A stretch of 62,458 bases of DNA from Chitinophaga pinensis (GTDB lineage Bacteria > Bacteroidota > Bacteroidia > Chitinophagales > Chitinophagaceae): positions 1 through 62,458 of the forward strand of contig CAMDVD010000014.1 of assembly GCA_945878115.1 (NCBI GenBank). Direction: 5' to 3'. Numbering within the stretch: position 1 is the first letter of the stretch; every line of letters begins with the position of its first letter. The translations under genes and the position numbers were made by a program. Below are positions 1 to 8,452 of the stretch, piece after piece. A model generated the notes under the pieces. It was not told the DNA's origin. It saw only the letters and a program-made list of their open reading frames with translations, and ran no database searches.

Positions 1-65
1 TTGCTAGTAATGACATAAATTTTCAAATTTTCAAATTTCAAAATCTTCAAATTGAAATTTGGGAA

Positions 66-905
66 TTAGATACCCTTAGGACATTTATACGTAGGCAATC
101 TAAACGAAAAACCGACTTGGAAAAACATAAATTGATCTTTGGTACTGCTAATGCCCCTTTGTCGACCTTCAACGCCAATCGGTGTTGCTGTGATTTCACT
201 AGAACGATCTTGTAATAATTCGGCTGGTGATGGATATGGATTAGGCCCCGAACTTTGGAACTTATCAATGCCAACGTATGTTGTGCTCACATCATCTAAA
301 TAATCTGTGGTAGTTACTCGGTCAACCGCTTCAAGACTCAAAGTCATGCCTTTCGACAGCCATATTTTTATACCCATGCCAATCGGAAAAGAAACGGCAG
401 TTGTGGTGTATTTTCTACTATTATATTGCGCTAAACCTTGTCCTTCAGTACCAAGTGGACGTAAATAATAACGTTTGTTTTCAAGGGTTGTATATGGGTC
501 ATATCTAAAAACTCCCATTCCTAGAGTTACATACGGAGAAAATCGATGTTCAAAATCATTGATCGTATATTGAAAGAAACTGAATTCTGTTTGAATTGTC
601 CCTTCATAAATATTGGTTTGAAAATTCAGATTACGTTGTTGTTGATAATAATTACTCGAATACTTATCATCAAATCCAATATGGGCAGTATTCAGCGCCA
701 ATTTCAACGCAATATAATGTGTGAAATTATATCGATAAAATACACCGCCAGTATAACCTAATCCTTTGAAACTGTAATTTTGATTGAGGTCACCATAATA
801 ATTAGCTGCACCAAGTGCCAAGCCAAATTCAGATCTACGGTAAAAAACTTGTGCCTTCACAGAAAAGGAAACGAAAAGCACTATCGACAAAAAAAATATT
901 CTCAT
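66..905 (-). CDS. DUF6089-like outer-membrane beta-barrel protein
   Basis: 279 residues beginning with a clear Sec signal peptide (MRIFFLSIVLFVSFSVKAQ, cleavage after KA). The mature part starts with the pattern RSEFGLALGAANYYGDLNQ, typical of the small Bacteroidota barrels annotated DUF6089, and continues as alternating aromatic/polar strands ending in a final aromatic strand (FFQVGFSFRLPTYKCPKG). It is expected to sit in the outer membrane; no enzymatic motif is visible. It is transcribed alone and divergently from the cytochrome peroxidase. A -7-like TACTTTTA lies about 10-20 bases upstream. The family is fairly certain; the role is unknown. Confidence 0.8.
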   Translation of the reverse strand: MRIFFLSIVLFVSFSVKAQVFYRRSEFGLALGAANYYGDLNQNYSFKGLGYTGGVFYRYNFTHYIALKLALNTAHIGFDDKYSSNYYQQQRNLNFQTNIYEGTIQTEFSFFQYTINDFEHRFSPYVTLGMGVFRYDPYTTLENKRYYLRPLGTEGQGLAQYNSRKYTTTAVSFPIGMGIKIWLSKGMTLSLEAVDRVTTTDYLDDVSTTYVGIDKFQSSGPNPYPSPAELLQDRSSEITATPIGVEGRQRGISSTKDQFMFFQVGFSFRLPTYKCPKGI

Positions 906-1177
906 GTATGTTTCGACAAAACGTAAAAGTAGGAAAAAAAATTACAGAGCAAAGGAATAAATTTTTAAATGCGTAATTGTAAATGGTAAATTGCGTAATT
1001 GTAAATGCTTGATTGCATAATTGTAAATTCTAAATGCTCAATTGTATCTCTCCTACTTTTTACTTTTTACTTTTTACTTTCGACTTACACCTTACGACTT
1101 ATGCCTTACGACTTATGCCTAATAACTTATGCCTTACAACTACTAAATTATTTGTAGCTGATTTCAAACAAAAAACA
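906..1177. repeat. AT-rich spacer with short tandem-like repeats
   Basis: Divergent spacer without a gene. About 968-1047 contains several imperfect copies of an AATTGTAAAT-type unit, and about 1055-1143 contains iterations of TTTTTAC and of CTTATGCCTTA / CTTACGACTTA. Imperfect heptad-like iterations of this kind recur elsewhere in the window (about 2727-2780, 15963-16104, 19073-19168). No conserved ORF is seen. Confidence 0.6.
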
Positions 1178-1185
1178 TAATTTTG
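1152..1185 (+). promoter_or_regulatory. Promoter of the cytochrome peroxidase operon
   Basis: TAATTTTG at 1178-1185 matches the Bacteroidota -7 consensus TAnnTTTG exactly. A TTTG at 1151-1154 lies 23 bases upstream, slightly long for the -33 box. The start codon follows 12 bases after the -7 box. Confidence 0.5.
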
Positions 1186-1197
1186 AAAAACATATAA

Positions 1198-2247
1198 ATG
1201 TATATGAAATATACTTCTCTGCTTATTTTACTTTGTACCTTTTTTGCTTGTAAAGTAGATCCATCCTTAGTCGCAAACGATGGACATGGACATACCCATT
1301 ACAATCTAAATATTCCACCAGGCTTACCTGTGATGAAAATCCCGGCGGATAATCCAATGACCGTAGAAGGAATTTCGCTTGGCAGAAAACTTTTTTACGA
1401 CAATATTCTTTCCGCAAATAATACCATGAATTGCGGCTCTTGTCATCAACTCAACAATTATTTTATTGATGGCAACAAGGCCTTAAGTGTTGGTATTGAC
1501 AATATTGCGGGCACCAGAAACTCAATGCCATTGTTCAATATAGGTTATTCTACCTCTTTCTTTTGGGACGGTGGCGCGAAAGATTTGGAATCACAAGTAT
1601 TAGGCCCCATCACCAATCCAATTGAATTGCATGAGACCTTAGAGAATGTAATTTCCAAGTTGCAAAATCATCCAGAATATCCTACTTTATTTAAAAAAGC
1701 GTTCGGTTCTGATATCGTTTCTAGCAAACATATCATGCAAGCCATTGCACAATTTGAACGCACGCTTTTGTCAGCAGATTCTAAATTTGATAAATGGAAA
1801 AGAAATGAAGTCACATTAAGCGATGCAGAAAATAGAGGCATGTTGGTTTATACCGATCCTAATAAGGGCGATTGTACCCATTGCCATTCGTTCGGGAGCA
1901 CCTTCACCGATTTCGAATTTAGAAATACAGGATTGGATAGTATTCCTGTAGACAAAGGACGTGCATTAATCACTTTAAATTCCTTAGATGAAGGCAAATT
2001 TAAAACACCCACATTGCGCAATATCGCACTCACTGCGCCTTACATGCATGATGGCCGTTTCACGAATTTGCAACAATGCATTGAACATTACAATAAGAAT
2101 TTTAGGTATACCAAAAACTTAGCACCTGAATTAAAAACAGCTGTAAAATATAGAATGACAGAACAAGACGTTACTGACTTGGTTGCATTTTTAGAAACAC
2201 TTACAGATACAACCTTTATTCATAATCCAAATTTTGATAAGCCTTGA
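1198..2247 (+). CDS. Di-haem cytochrome c peroxidase (MauG/CcpA family)
   Basis: 349 residues. The N-terminus is a lipoprotein-type signal (hydrophobic run then FFAC), suggesting an anchored periplasmic protein. Two c-type haem motifs are present: CGSCH at residues 79-83 and CTHCH at 226-230, with the DGG and PTLRNIALTAPYMHDGR signatures of bacterial di-haem peroxidases. Members reduce hydrogen peroxide to water using electrons from small cytochromes; some Bacteroidota members sit in metal or substrate-oxidising clusters instead. A His/Gly-rich stretch (DGHGHTHYN) follows the lipobox and might bind metal. Its stop overlaps the start of the thioredoxin-like gene by one base, so the two form an operon. 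Confidence 0.9.
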   Translation: MYMKYTSLLILLCTFFACKVDPSLVANDGHGHTHYNLNIPPGLPVMKIPADNPMTVEGISLGRKLFYDNILSANNTMNCGSCHQLNNYFIDGNKALSVGIDNIAGTRNSMPLFNIGYSTSFFWDGGAKDLESQVLGPITNPIELHETLENVISKLQNHPEYPTLFKKAFGSDIVSSKHIMQAIAQFERTLLSADSKFDKWKRNEVTLSDAENRGMLVYTDPNKGDCTHCHSFGSTFTDFEFRNTGLDSIPVDKGRALITLNSLDEGKFKTPTLRNIALTAPYMHDGRFTNLQQCIEHYNKNFRYTKNLAPELKTAVKYRMTEQDVTDLVAFLETLTDTTFIHNPNFDKP

Positions 2248-2732
2248 TGAAAAAAATATTTTTACTCCTTCTTCTATGCACGAGTTTCTCCTTTACTTCT
2301 TCCGCACAATTAAATATTGGCGATTCTGTCATTGATATTCGACTGCCAGATTCATTGGGCAAATGGAAACCTTTAAGTGATGTAAAAGCTAAAATTATCT
2401 TGCTCGATTTTTGGGCAGCATGGTGTTACCCTTGCGTACATCATATGCCGGAAGTAGTTGAACTCTATGAAAAATACCACGCAAAAGGATTAGAGATTTA
2501 TGCTGTTTCATTAGATAAAGATTATCACAATTGGGTGAATAAATGTAGAGAATTGAAAATGCCTTTTGTATTGGTTAATGACGTGTATGGCTTTAATGGC
2601 AAGGCTTGTACAGATTATAAAATTACATCTATCCCCAATAAATTAGTATTGAAAGATGGTAAAATAATTGGTACAAATATGAGTTTAAATGCTATTGATC
2701 AAATGATAGAGAAGGAGTTAGGAAGTGAGTAG
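2247..2732 (+). CDS. TlpA-like periplasmic thiol-disulfide oxidoreductase
   Basis: 161 residues from the ATG at 2247, which overlaps the upstream TGA (TGATG); a TTG three bases earlier is possible but less likely. Signal peptide MKKIFLLLLLCTSFSFTSSA. The thioredoxin fold carries the active site WCYPC (Cys60, Cys63) and the cis-Pro region ITSIPNK, so both catalytic cysteines are present. Such ResA/TlpA-type proteins reduce disulfides in the periplasm, often in apocytochrome haem-binding motifs. Coupling to a di-haem cytochrome here suggests, by inference, that it maintains the CXXCH cysteines of its neighbour. Confidence 0.88.
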   Translation: MKKIFLLLLLCTSFSFTSSAQLNIGDSVIDIRLPDSLGKWKPLSDVKAKIILLDFWAAWCYPCVHHMPEVVELYEKYHAKGLEIYAVSLDKDYHNWVNKCRELKMPFVLVNDVYGFNGKACTDYKITSIPNKLVLKDGKIIGTNMSLNAIDQMIEKELGSE

Positions 2733-2790
2733 TGAGTAGATTCTAGTTAGTAGTGAGTTAGTTGAAAGTAAAAAGAATTTGGAATTTAGA
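2727..2790. repeat. Low-complexity GTAGTGA / TTTGGAATT iterations
   Basis: Short imperfect iterations of GTAGTGA and AAAGTAAAA merge into TTTGGAATT units. They are the same sequence types as the arrays at 15963-16104, 19073-19168 and 54885-54960. Confidence 0.5.
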
Positions 2791-2809
2791 TTTTGGAATA
2801 TTAGTTTTG
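2778..2809 (+). promoter_or_regulatory. Promoter of the DUF4160/DUF2442 pair
   Basis: TTTG at 2778-2781 and an exact -7 box TAGTTTTG at 2802-2809 are separated by 20 bases, the expected Bacteroidota spacing. The ATG lies 13 bases further on. Confidence 0.6.
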
Positions 2810-2822
2810 TGTAAAACCCGTT

Positions 2823-3116
2823 ATGCCAAAATTGTATGAATATTTAGGATTTATTTTTTATTTCTATAGCCATGAGCACTTACCTATTCATATTCACGTT
2901 AAAAAAGCAGATCGGGAAAGTAAATGTGAAATATACTATGACAAAGAAGTCTATTTGAAATGGAAAAAAGTAACAGATAAAAAAAAGCTAACAGCAAGTG
3001 AGATAAAAGATGCCGATCTTTTCATCCACAAATATTATTCGGCAATTATCAATAAGTGGACACAATACTTTTTATTTCATCAAAATATTGTGTGTGAAAA
3101 AATACAAAAATTGTAA
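2823..3116 (+). CDS. DUF4160 family protein
   Basis: 97 residues. The early motif YSHEHLPIHIHVK is the HxPxHxHV signature of DUF4160, a small family usually found immediately upstream of a DUF2442 gene, as here (five-base gap to the next ATG). These pairs are widespread in bacteria, often near mobile or toxin-antitoxin genes, and have been suspected of being toxin-antitoxin-like, but the function is not established. The histidines could bind a metal. It has its own promoter immediately upstream. Confidence 0.85.
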   Translation: MPKLYEYLGFIFYFYSHEHLPIHIHVKKADRESKCEIYYDKEVYLKWKKVTDKKKLTASEIKDADLFIHKYYSAIINKWTQYFLFHQNIVCEKIQKL

Positions 3117-3120
3117 GAAC

Positions 3121-3372
3121 ATGGACATACTTGATGCAACATACAAAAACGATTTTTCGATAGAATTACAATTCAGTAATAATGAACATCGAATTGTAAA
3201 TTTCGAACCGATATTAAAAAAATACGCAAAGGGTGAAAATGAAAAATATTTACTTTTATCTAATTTTAAAAAATTCAAAGTAGAGGTAGGCAATATCGTT
3301 TGGGGCAAAAACTGGGATATCATTTTACCTGTAAATTATCTTTATGCTCATGGTGAAAAAGTAAATAGTTAG
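3121..3372 (+). CDS. DUF2442 family protein
   Basis: 83 residues from ATG 3121 (MDILDATYKNDFSIELQFSN), five bases after the DUF4160 stop. A longer frame opening at 3010 overlaps the upstream gene and is not credible as the start. It contains the DUF2442 core: an N-terminal strand pair, the motif RIVNFEPIL, and the terminal VGNIVWGKNWDIILPVNYLY in which the WG and (D)I-P-(V/E) positions are conserved. DUF2442 proteins commonly pair with DUF4160; they are small and probably DNA- or partner-binding, with no proven activity. Confidence 0.82.
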   Translation: MDILDATYKNDFSIELQFSNNEHRIVNFEPILKKYAKGENEKYLLLSNFKKFKVEVGNIVWGKNWDIILPVNYLYAHGEKVNS

Positions 3373-3441
3373 GATTTGGCAATTTGAAAATTGGGCATTT
3401 AAATTTCTTGATTATAATTTGAAATTTAAAAATTCAGGATA

Positions 3442-3469
3442 TTGTGTAACTCCCAAGATACTATCTTTG
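3442..3469 (+). promoter_or_regulatory. Promoter of the HsdR_N-like gene; near-leaderless
   Basis: TTG at 3442-3444, then 17 bases, then an exact -7 box TATCTTTG at 3462-3469. ATG 3475 begins only five bases after the box, so the mRNA is likely leaderless and the start at 3475 is supported over the upstream TTG. Confidence 0.6.
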
Positions 3470-3474
3470 ACCGT

Positions 3475-3897
3475 ATGCAACAGAAACGATTACATACAAT
3501 TCTAAAAGAAGGGAAGGAATTCATATTTGATCCTATTCGAAAAAAGTATGTTTTCCTTACACCCGAAGAATGGGTTAGACAACAAATTGTGGACCACATG
3601 ATTTATGAACAAAAAATTCCTCGCTTACTCATTGCGGTTGAAAAAAAAATTCAAATAGGCAATCTATCCAAACGCTTTGACATACTGGTTTTCAAGAACT
3701 CTATCCCTTGGATGATAGTAGAATGTAAACGAGAAAGTGAGTCATTAAATGAATCCGTTATGCAACAGATTTTAGCGTATAATAGTCAACTAAAAGTTGC
3801 TTATCTTGTTGTAAGCAATGGAAAAGAAGTGTATTGCTTTGATACCAAAGAAAATGCTTGGCAAGATGGATTTGCCTCATTTCATTCTGCTGAATAA
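3475..3897 (+). CDS. Stand-alone HsdR N-terminal-like (PD-(D/E)xK) protein
   Basis: 140 residues from ATG 3475. The sequence matches the type I restriction enzyme R-subunit N-terminal family (HSDR_N_2): RRKY-like start, PEEWVRQQ, then a PD-(D/E)xK core with Asp69 in RFDILVF and Glu83/Lys85 in IVECK, so the nuclease triad looks intact. There is no helicase domain and no HsdM or HsdS gene nearby, so it is not a restriction subunit in the usual sense. Such solitary proteins are conserved in Bacteroidota; they may be DNA-repair or structure-specific nucleases, but the function is unknown. A longer TTG-initiated form would lie inside the promoter and is rejected. Confidence 0.82.
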   Translation: MQQKRLHTILKEGKEFIFDPIRKKYVFLTPEEWVRQQIVDHMIYEQKIPRLLIAVEKKIQIGNLSKRFDILVFKNSIPWMIVECKRESESLNESVMQQILAYNSQLKVAYLVVSNGKEVYCFDTKENAWQDGFASFHSAE

Positions 3898-3918
3898 TGG
3901 ATATAGAAACAATTATCC

Positions 3919-4860
3919 TTATACTATTCCCAATTGGTTCTTAAAATAATCAAGCGTAATTTTTAATCCTTCTGCACGATCCACTTTTGGTTCCCAACCC
4001 AATATTTCTTTTGCTTTTGTAATATCTGGTTGTCTTTGCTTAGGATCATCTTGTGGCAAATCTTGATATATTATTTTTGAATCTGTTGCAATTAATTTTT
4101 GAATCTCTTCGGCAAATTCATTCAAACTAATTTCATTCGGATTCCCAATATTGACAGGCATTGGATAGTCGCTTAACAACAAACGATATATACCTTCTAC
4201 CAAATCACCAACATAACAAAAAGATCTTGTTTGAGAACCGTCACCAAATACGGTAATGTCCTCTCCTTTCAATGCCTGACTCATGAAGGCTGGTAACGCA
4301 CGACCATCATCTAGTCGCATACGAGGTCCATAAGTATTGAATATCCTTACAATACGCGTTTGCAATCCATGAAAAGTATGATAAGCCATAGTAATTGCTT
4401 CTTGAAAACGTTTCGCTTCATCATAAACTCCTCTTGGTCCAATTGGATTCACATTACCCCAATACTCTTCATTTTGTGGATGTACCAATGGATCACCATA
4501 CACCTCAGATGTAGATGCTATAAGCATTCTAGCATTTTTTGCTTTTGCTAAACCCAATAAATTATGCGTACCCAAAGATCCTACTTTCAACGTTTGAATA
4601 GGCATTTTCAAATAATCAATAGGGCTAGCAGGAGATGCAAAATGTAATATATAATCTAAGTCGCCAGGCACAAATACATATTTACTTACATCATGGTGGT
4701 GAAATTCAAAGTTGGACAATTTGAATAGATGTTCTATGTTTTTAATATTGCCGGTAATTAAATTATCCATGGCAATAACATGATAACCTTCTGCAATAAA
4801 TCGGTCACATAAATGAGATCCTAAAAATCCTGCGCCTCCGGTAATTAATACTCTTTTCAT
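3919..4860 (-). CDS. uxs: UDP-glucuronate decarboxylase (UDP-xylose synthase)
   Basis: 313 residues, the size of soluble bacterial UXS. It is an extended short-chain dehydrogenase: NAD-binding GGAGFLGS at 8-15, STSEVYGDP near 117-125, catalytic YDEAK (Tyr146, Lys150), and the UXS-like [10 protein letters not shown] and DGRALPAF segments. The reaction converts UDP-glucuronate to UDP-xylose with release of CO2. The upstream gene in the same operon (four-base gap) makes UDP-glucuronate, so the two enzymes carry out consecutive steps. The product likely feeds extracellular polysaccharide or glycoprotein synthesis. Confidence 0.93.
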   Translation of the reverse strand: MKRVLITGGAGFLGSHLCDRFIAEGYHVIAMDNLITGNIKNIEHLFKLSNFEFHHHDVSKYVFVPGDLDYILHFASPASPIDYLKMPIQTLKVGSLGTHNLLGLAKAKNARMLIASTSEVYGDPLVHPQNEEYWGNVNPIGPRGVYDEAKRFQEAITMAYHTFHGLQTRIVRIFNTYGPRMRLDDGRALPAFMSQALKGEDITVFGDGSQTRSFCYVGDLVEGIYRLLLSDYPMPVNIGNPNEISLNEFAEEIQKLIATDSKIIYQDLPQDDPKQRQPDITKAKEILGWEPKVDRAEGLKITLDYFKNQLGIV

Positions 4861-4863
4861 CTT

Positions 4864-6207
4864 TTAAATATGTACTGTTTTACGTCCAATTGAATTATAA
4901 TAAAATCCAGATTCTTTCATTTGTGGAATATCAAATAAATTTCGACCATCAAATAATACAGGCGACTTTAATAATGATTTTAATTTAGAAAAATCTGGGG
5001 TTCTGAATAAAGTCCATTCTGTACAAATAGCTAAAGCATCTGCACCTTCCAATACTTCATACACATCATCACCATAAGAAATATGTGCTATACATTCTGG
5101 ATGTTCTCTTTCAAAATATTGTTTTGTATTCGGCATCCCTTCTGGATCATAACAAACTATTGTAGCACCTGCCGCAATAAGTTTTGGTATAATATATAAT
5201 GCTGGTGCTTCGCGAATATCATCTGTATTTGGTTTAAATGCTAAACCCCAAACTGCTATTTTTTTACCCGTCAAATCTCCATGAAAATAATCTAAAATTT
5301 TATCAGCTAACACTAATTTTTGTTCATCATTCACACGCATCACCGCATTCAAAATGCTATATTCATATCCATATTGAGAGGAAGTATGTACCAATGCTTG
5401 TACGTCTTTCGGGAAGCAGCTTCCACCATAACCAATACCTGGAAATAAAAATCTTTTTCCAATTCGATTATCACTACCCATTCCAACTCTTACCGTCTCT
5501 ACATCCGCACCTACTTTTTCACATAAGTTAGCCAATTCATTCATGAAGGTAATACGCATCGCAAGGTATGAATTAGCTGCATACTTTGTAATTTCTGCAC
5601 TACGCTCATCCATATAATAAATAGGATTTCCTTGTCGCACAAATGGTGCATATAATTGGTGCATCATTTTTTGTGCACGCTCACTGCTGCTACCAATCAC
5701 TACTCTATCTGGTTTCATAAAATCTTCGACAGCCACCCCTTCTCGTAAAAATTCAGGGTTGCTCACGACATCAAATTCGCCAATATAATTTTCTTTAATT
5801 TTTGCTGTCACTTTCTCGGCAGTGCCAACTGGCACTGTGCTTTTATTGATGATCACTTTGTATTGTTTATGCTCAACCAATAGTTTTCCAATTTGTTCTG
5901 CAACGCCCAATACATAACTCAAATCGGCAGAACCATCTTCACCTGGCGGTGTTGGTAATGCAAGAAAAACAAGATCTGATTGTTCAACTGCTTGTTGCAA
6001 ATTGTTGGTAAAATGCAATCTTCCTTCTTTTAGATTGCGTTGAAATAAAACTTCCAAACCGGGTTCGTAAATTACTATTTCACCTGCCTTTAGCCTTTCA
6101 ATTTTTTTCGTGTCAATGTCTACACAAATTACTTGATTTCCAGATTCGGCAAAACAAGTGCCTGAAACTAATCCTACATATCCTGTTCCTATGATTGCTA
6201 TTTTCAT
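4864..6207 (-). CDS. ugd: UDP-glucose 6-dehydrogenase
   Basis: 447 residues, full length for the family. Rossmann motif GTGYVGLVSG at 7-16, NKSTVPVGT around 121-129, and the catalytic cysteine in GYGGSCFPKD (Cys264), followed by the C-terminal UDP-binding domain with AVWGLAFKPNTDDIREAP. It oxidises UDP-glucose to UDP-glucuronate with two NAD+. It lies 15 bases downstream of the DegT gene and four bases upstream of the UXS gene, forming a three-gene nucleotide-sugar operon. All key residues are present. Confidence 0.95.
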   Translation of the reverse strand: MKIAIIGTGYVGLVSGTCFAESGNQVICVDIDTKKIERLKAGEIVIYEPGLEVLFQRNLKEGRLHFTNNLQQAVEQSDLVFLALPTPPGEDGSADLSYVLGVAEQIGKLLVEHKQYKVIINKSTVPVGTAEKVTAKIKENYIGEFDVVSNPEFLREGVAVEDFMKPDRVVIGSSSERAQKMMHQLYAPFVRQGNPIYYMDERSAEITKYAANSYLAMRITFMNELANLCEKVGADVETVRVGMGSDNRIGKRFLFPGIGYGGSCFPKDVQALVHTSSQYGYEYSILNAVMRVNDEQKLVLADKILDYFHGDLTGKKIAVWGLAFKPNTDDIREAPALYIIPKLIAAGATIVCYDPEGMPNTKQYFEREHPECIAHISYGDDVYEVLEGADALAICTEWTLFRTPDFSKLKSLLKSPVLFDGRNLFDIPQMKESGFYYNSIGRKTVHI

Positions 6208-6222
6208 AAATATTTTTGTTCT

Positions 6223-7371
6223 TTACTTTTGTTTTAGATTTTCTATTATTTCTATTAATTGTGTGCTAATAAATGACAATTGCTCTTCATTCATTTCGGT
6301 ATGAATTGGTAGGGACAATACTCGTGCAGTCAACCAATCTGTTGTTTCCAAAACAGTTTCTCCAAGATGTAAACTTTCGATCATGGCTTGTCGATGTGCA
6401 GGAATTGGATAATAAATTGTAGTTGGAATTCCTCTAATGGCTAATTCCTTTTGAACGGCATCTCTATCCACATCATGTAGTTGAATGGTATATTGATGAT
6501 AAACATGATAAGAAGATGGCGAACAAAAAGGTGTTGTGATACTGGGATTATTTGCAAATGCTTTATCATAATAATCCGCTACACTTCTTCTTGCTTCGCA
6601 ATAGCTATCCAAATATTGTAGCTTCACGCGTAAAACCGCAGCCTGCAAGGTATCTAGTCTCGAATTACAGCCTACAATCTCATGCACATATTTCGATTTT
6701 TGTCCATGATTTGCAACCATTTTCATTCGTACAGCTAAGTCGCTATCATTGGTGAATAATGCACCACCATCTCCATAACAACCTAAGTTTTTAGATGGAA
6801 AAAAGGAAGTACTACCCACATTCCCCATCGTTCCATTTGCTTTTTTAGTTCCATCACTAAATGTATAATACCCGCCAATTGCTTGTGCATTATCTTCAAT
6901 CACAAATAAGGTATGTTTTTCTGCAATGGCTAGAATCGATTCCATATCTGCCGTTTGCCCGTATAAATGCACTGGCACTATTGCTTTCGTATTTGGCGTA
7001 ATTAAGCTTTCAATTTTAGAAGCATCTATGCAAAATGTCTTTGGATCTACTTCACAAAAAACGGGTGTCAAACCCAATAAGGCAATGACTTCCACAGTTG
7101 CGAAATAAGTATAAGATGGTGTAATGATTTCATCTCCAGGTTTTAAACCGAGTGCCATCATTGCAATTTGCAAAGAATCTGTTCCATTGGCACAAGGAAT
7201 CACATGTTTTACATCTAAATAAGTCGCTAATTCCTGGGCAAACAATCCTACTTGCGGCCCATTAATATAAGAGGCATTGTCCAGCACTTCTTGCATGGCT
7301 ATATTAATGTCGTCCTTTATCTTTTTATATTGACTTTTTAAGTCAACCATTTGGAGTTTTTCCATGCCCAT
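6223..7371 (-). CDS. DegT/DnrJ/EryC1/StrS sugar aminotransferase
   Basis: 382 residues from ATG 7371 (an ATG two codons later is equally possible). A 23-residue longer form opening at 7440 is disfavoured because an exact -7 box (TATATTTG, minus strand) lies at 7386-7393. PLP-enzyme features: PCANGTDSLQIAM, EDNAQAIGG with the pyridine-N-binding Asp, and the Schiff-base lysine in SFFPSKNLG (Lys194). Overall it resembles WbpE-type enzymes that transaminate 3-keto UDP-sugars. The exact sugar is not deducible; it is first in the operon with ugd and uxs, so it likely acts in the same surface-glycan pathway. Confidence 0.88.
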   Translation of the reverse strand: MGMEKLQMVDLKSQYKKIKDDINIAMQEVLDNASYINGPQVGLFAQELATYLDVKHVIPCANGTDSLQIAMMALGLKPGDEIITPSYTYFATVEVIALLGLTPVFCEVDPKTFCIDASKIESLITPNTKAIVPVHLYGQTADMESILAIAEKHTLFVIEDNAQAIGGYYTFSDGTKKANGTMGNVGSTSFFPSKNLGCYGDGGALFTNDSDLAVRMKMVANHGQKSKYVHEIVGCNSRLDTLQAAVLRVKLQYLDSYCEARRSVADYYDKAFANNPSITTPFCSPSSYHVYHQYTIQLHDVDRDAVQKELAIRGIPTTIYYPIPAHRQAMIESLHLGETVLETTDWLTARVLSLPIHTEMNEEQLSFISTQLIEIIENLKQK

Positions 7372-7385
7372 TTTTAATATGGTCG

Positions 7386-7393
7386 CAAATATA
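7386..7393 (-). promoter_or_regulatory. -7 box of the aminotransferase-ugd-uxs operon
   Basis: Minus-strand TATATTTG, an exact match to TAnnTTTG, ends 14 bases before the ATG at 7371. No convincing -33 box was found. Confidence 0.5.
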
Positions 7394-7463
7394 GTATGAG
7401 AAGTATATATTAAATTGTATTTTAAAATAGAATAATGCATTTTTACGCTTTCAATACAATAGG

Positions 7464-8246
7464 ATGGTTTACCGTAAATTATTTTTCTTTTTATTTCTAC
7501 TCAATGGATTTTCTGTTTTAGCCCAAGACAAGAAAGTAGAGCCCCCTATTGCGCCTAAAAAGAAATTCAAAACTGCAGACCAAATTTGGAATTTTGACGT
7601 GATTAGTTGTATGGATTTTCCATTAGCCGATTTAGCCAAACGCTTTGGAACAAGCTACAGAATTGGCTTAGGCATTAAATTGAAAACCAAAAAGAATTTT
7701 ATTTACGGTGCGAAGTTTGAATTTATTACTGGCAAAAAAATGCGGGAAGACAGTTTATTATACAATATCAAAACGCAACAAGGTAGCGTCATCAACCAAC
7801 AAGGTGATTTACTAAATGTTGGTCTTTTTGAAAGAGGCTATATTACTGGCATTCAATTCGGTAAAATATTTCCTTTCTTACAAATGAATGCGAATTCTGG
7901 ACCAATGATGTTAGCCTCTGTTGGGTTTATACAATACAAAATAAATATTTTTGACCGCGACAATTCTTTCCCACAATTACGAGATGAATATAAAAAAGGG
8001 TATGACCGATTGACGAATGGATTATATGTAGAAAATTTTATTGGCTACCAATATTTTGCGGAAAACAAACTAATAAATATATATGCTGGGTTTAATTTTC
8101 TTTATGGCTTTACACAAGTTCGTCGAGATTATTTATTGGATTTAGCGCGAACAGATAATGCCAAGCGGGCAGATATTATGCTAGGCTTTAAATTGGGTTG
8201 GGTTGTTCCGATTTACAAAAAAAATGCAGAGGAAACTTATTACTAA
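7464..8246 (+). CDS. Exported barrel-like protein of unknown function
   Basis: 260 residues with a signal peptide (MVYRKLFFFLFLLNGFSVLAQ). The mature region has a basic proline/lysine linker followed by alternating strands rich in aromatics and glycine (YRIGLGIKLKTKKNFIYGAKF, LINIYAGFNFLYGF, IMLGFKLGWVVPIY), consistent with an outer-membrane beta barrel. It is divergent from the sugar operon and ends just before a family-A repeat. I do not recognise a named family; similar proteins precede Kdo-transferase genes in Bacteroidota, but no role can be read from the sequence. Confidence 0.72.
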   Translation: MVYRKLFFFLFLLNGFSVLAQDKKVEPPIAPKKKFKTADQIWNFDVISCMDFPLADLAKRFGTSYRIGLGIKLKTKKNFIYGAKFEFITGKKMREDSLLYNIKTQQGSVINQQGDLLNVGLFERGYITGIQFGKIFPFLQMNANSGPMMLASVGFIQYKINIFDRDNSFPQLRDEYKKGYDRLTNGLYVENFIGYQYFAENKLINIYAGFNFLYGFTQVRRDYLLDLARTDNAKRADIMLGFKLGWVVPIYKKNAEETYY

Positions 8247-8274
8247 ATGGGCTTTATTAAATTTATTGTAAGAG

Positions 8275-8450
8275 GTTACCGTAGCGTATTTTTCGAAAAA
8301 AAAATGATGCTACAGGATGGGCGGCACTCACGCTTTTCACTCCAATCTTTTTGCTGCAGAGCCAGCAAAAAGGATTTCCGCTACAATCGTTGCCGCAATA
8401 CAACTGCATATAAAGATTATCCATTTCATTTCATTTTTAGTTTAGCCATT
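8275..8450 (+). repeat. Dispersed repeat family A, copy 1 (one H module plus body)
   Basis: The left part (about 8275-8321) is a hairpin module: GTAGCG, T-run, CGAAAAAAAA, GATGCTAC. The body contains GGGCGGC, CACGCTTTTCACTCCAATC, an inverted pair CTTTTTGCTGC / GCCAGCAAAAAG, then GGATTTCCG, AATCGTTGCCGCAATAC and a final TTTTTAGTTTAGCC. The same blocks in the same order occur at 51995-52310 and, inverted, at 59180-59340. Small ORFs crossing the repeat are not credible as genes. Confidence 0.8.
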
Positions 8451-8452
8451 AA

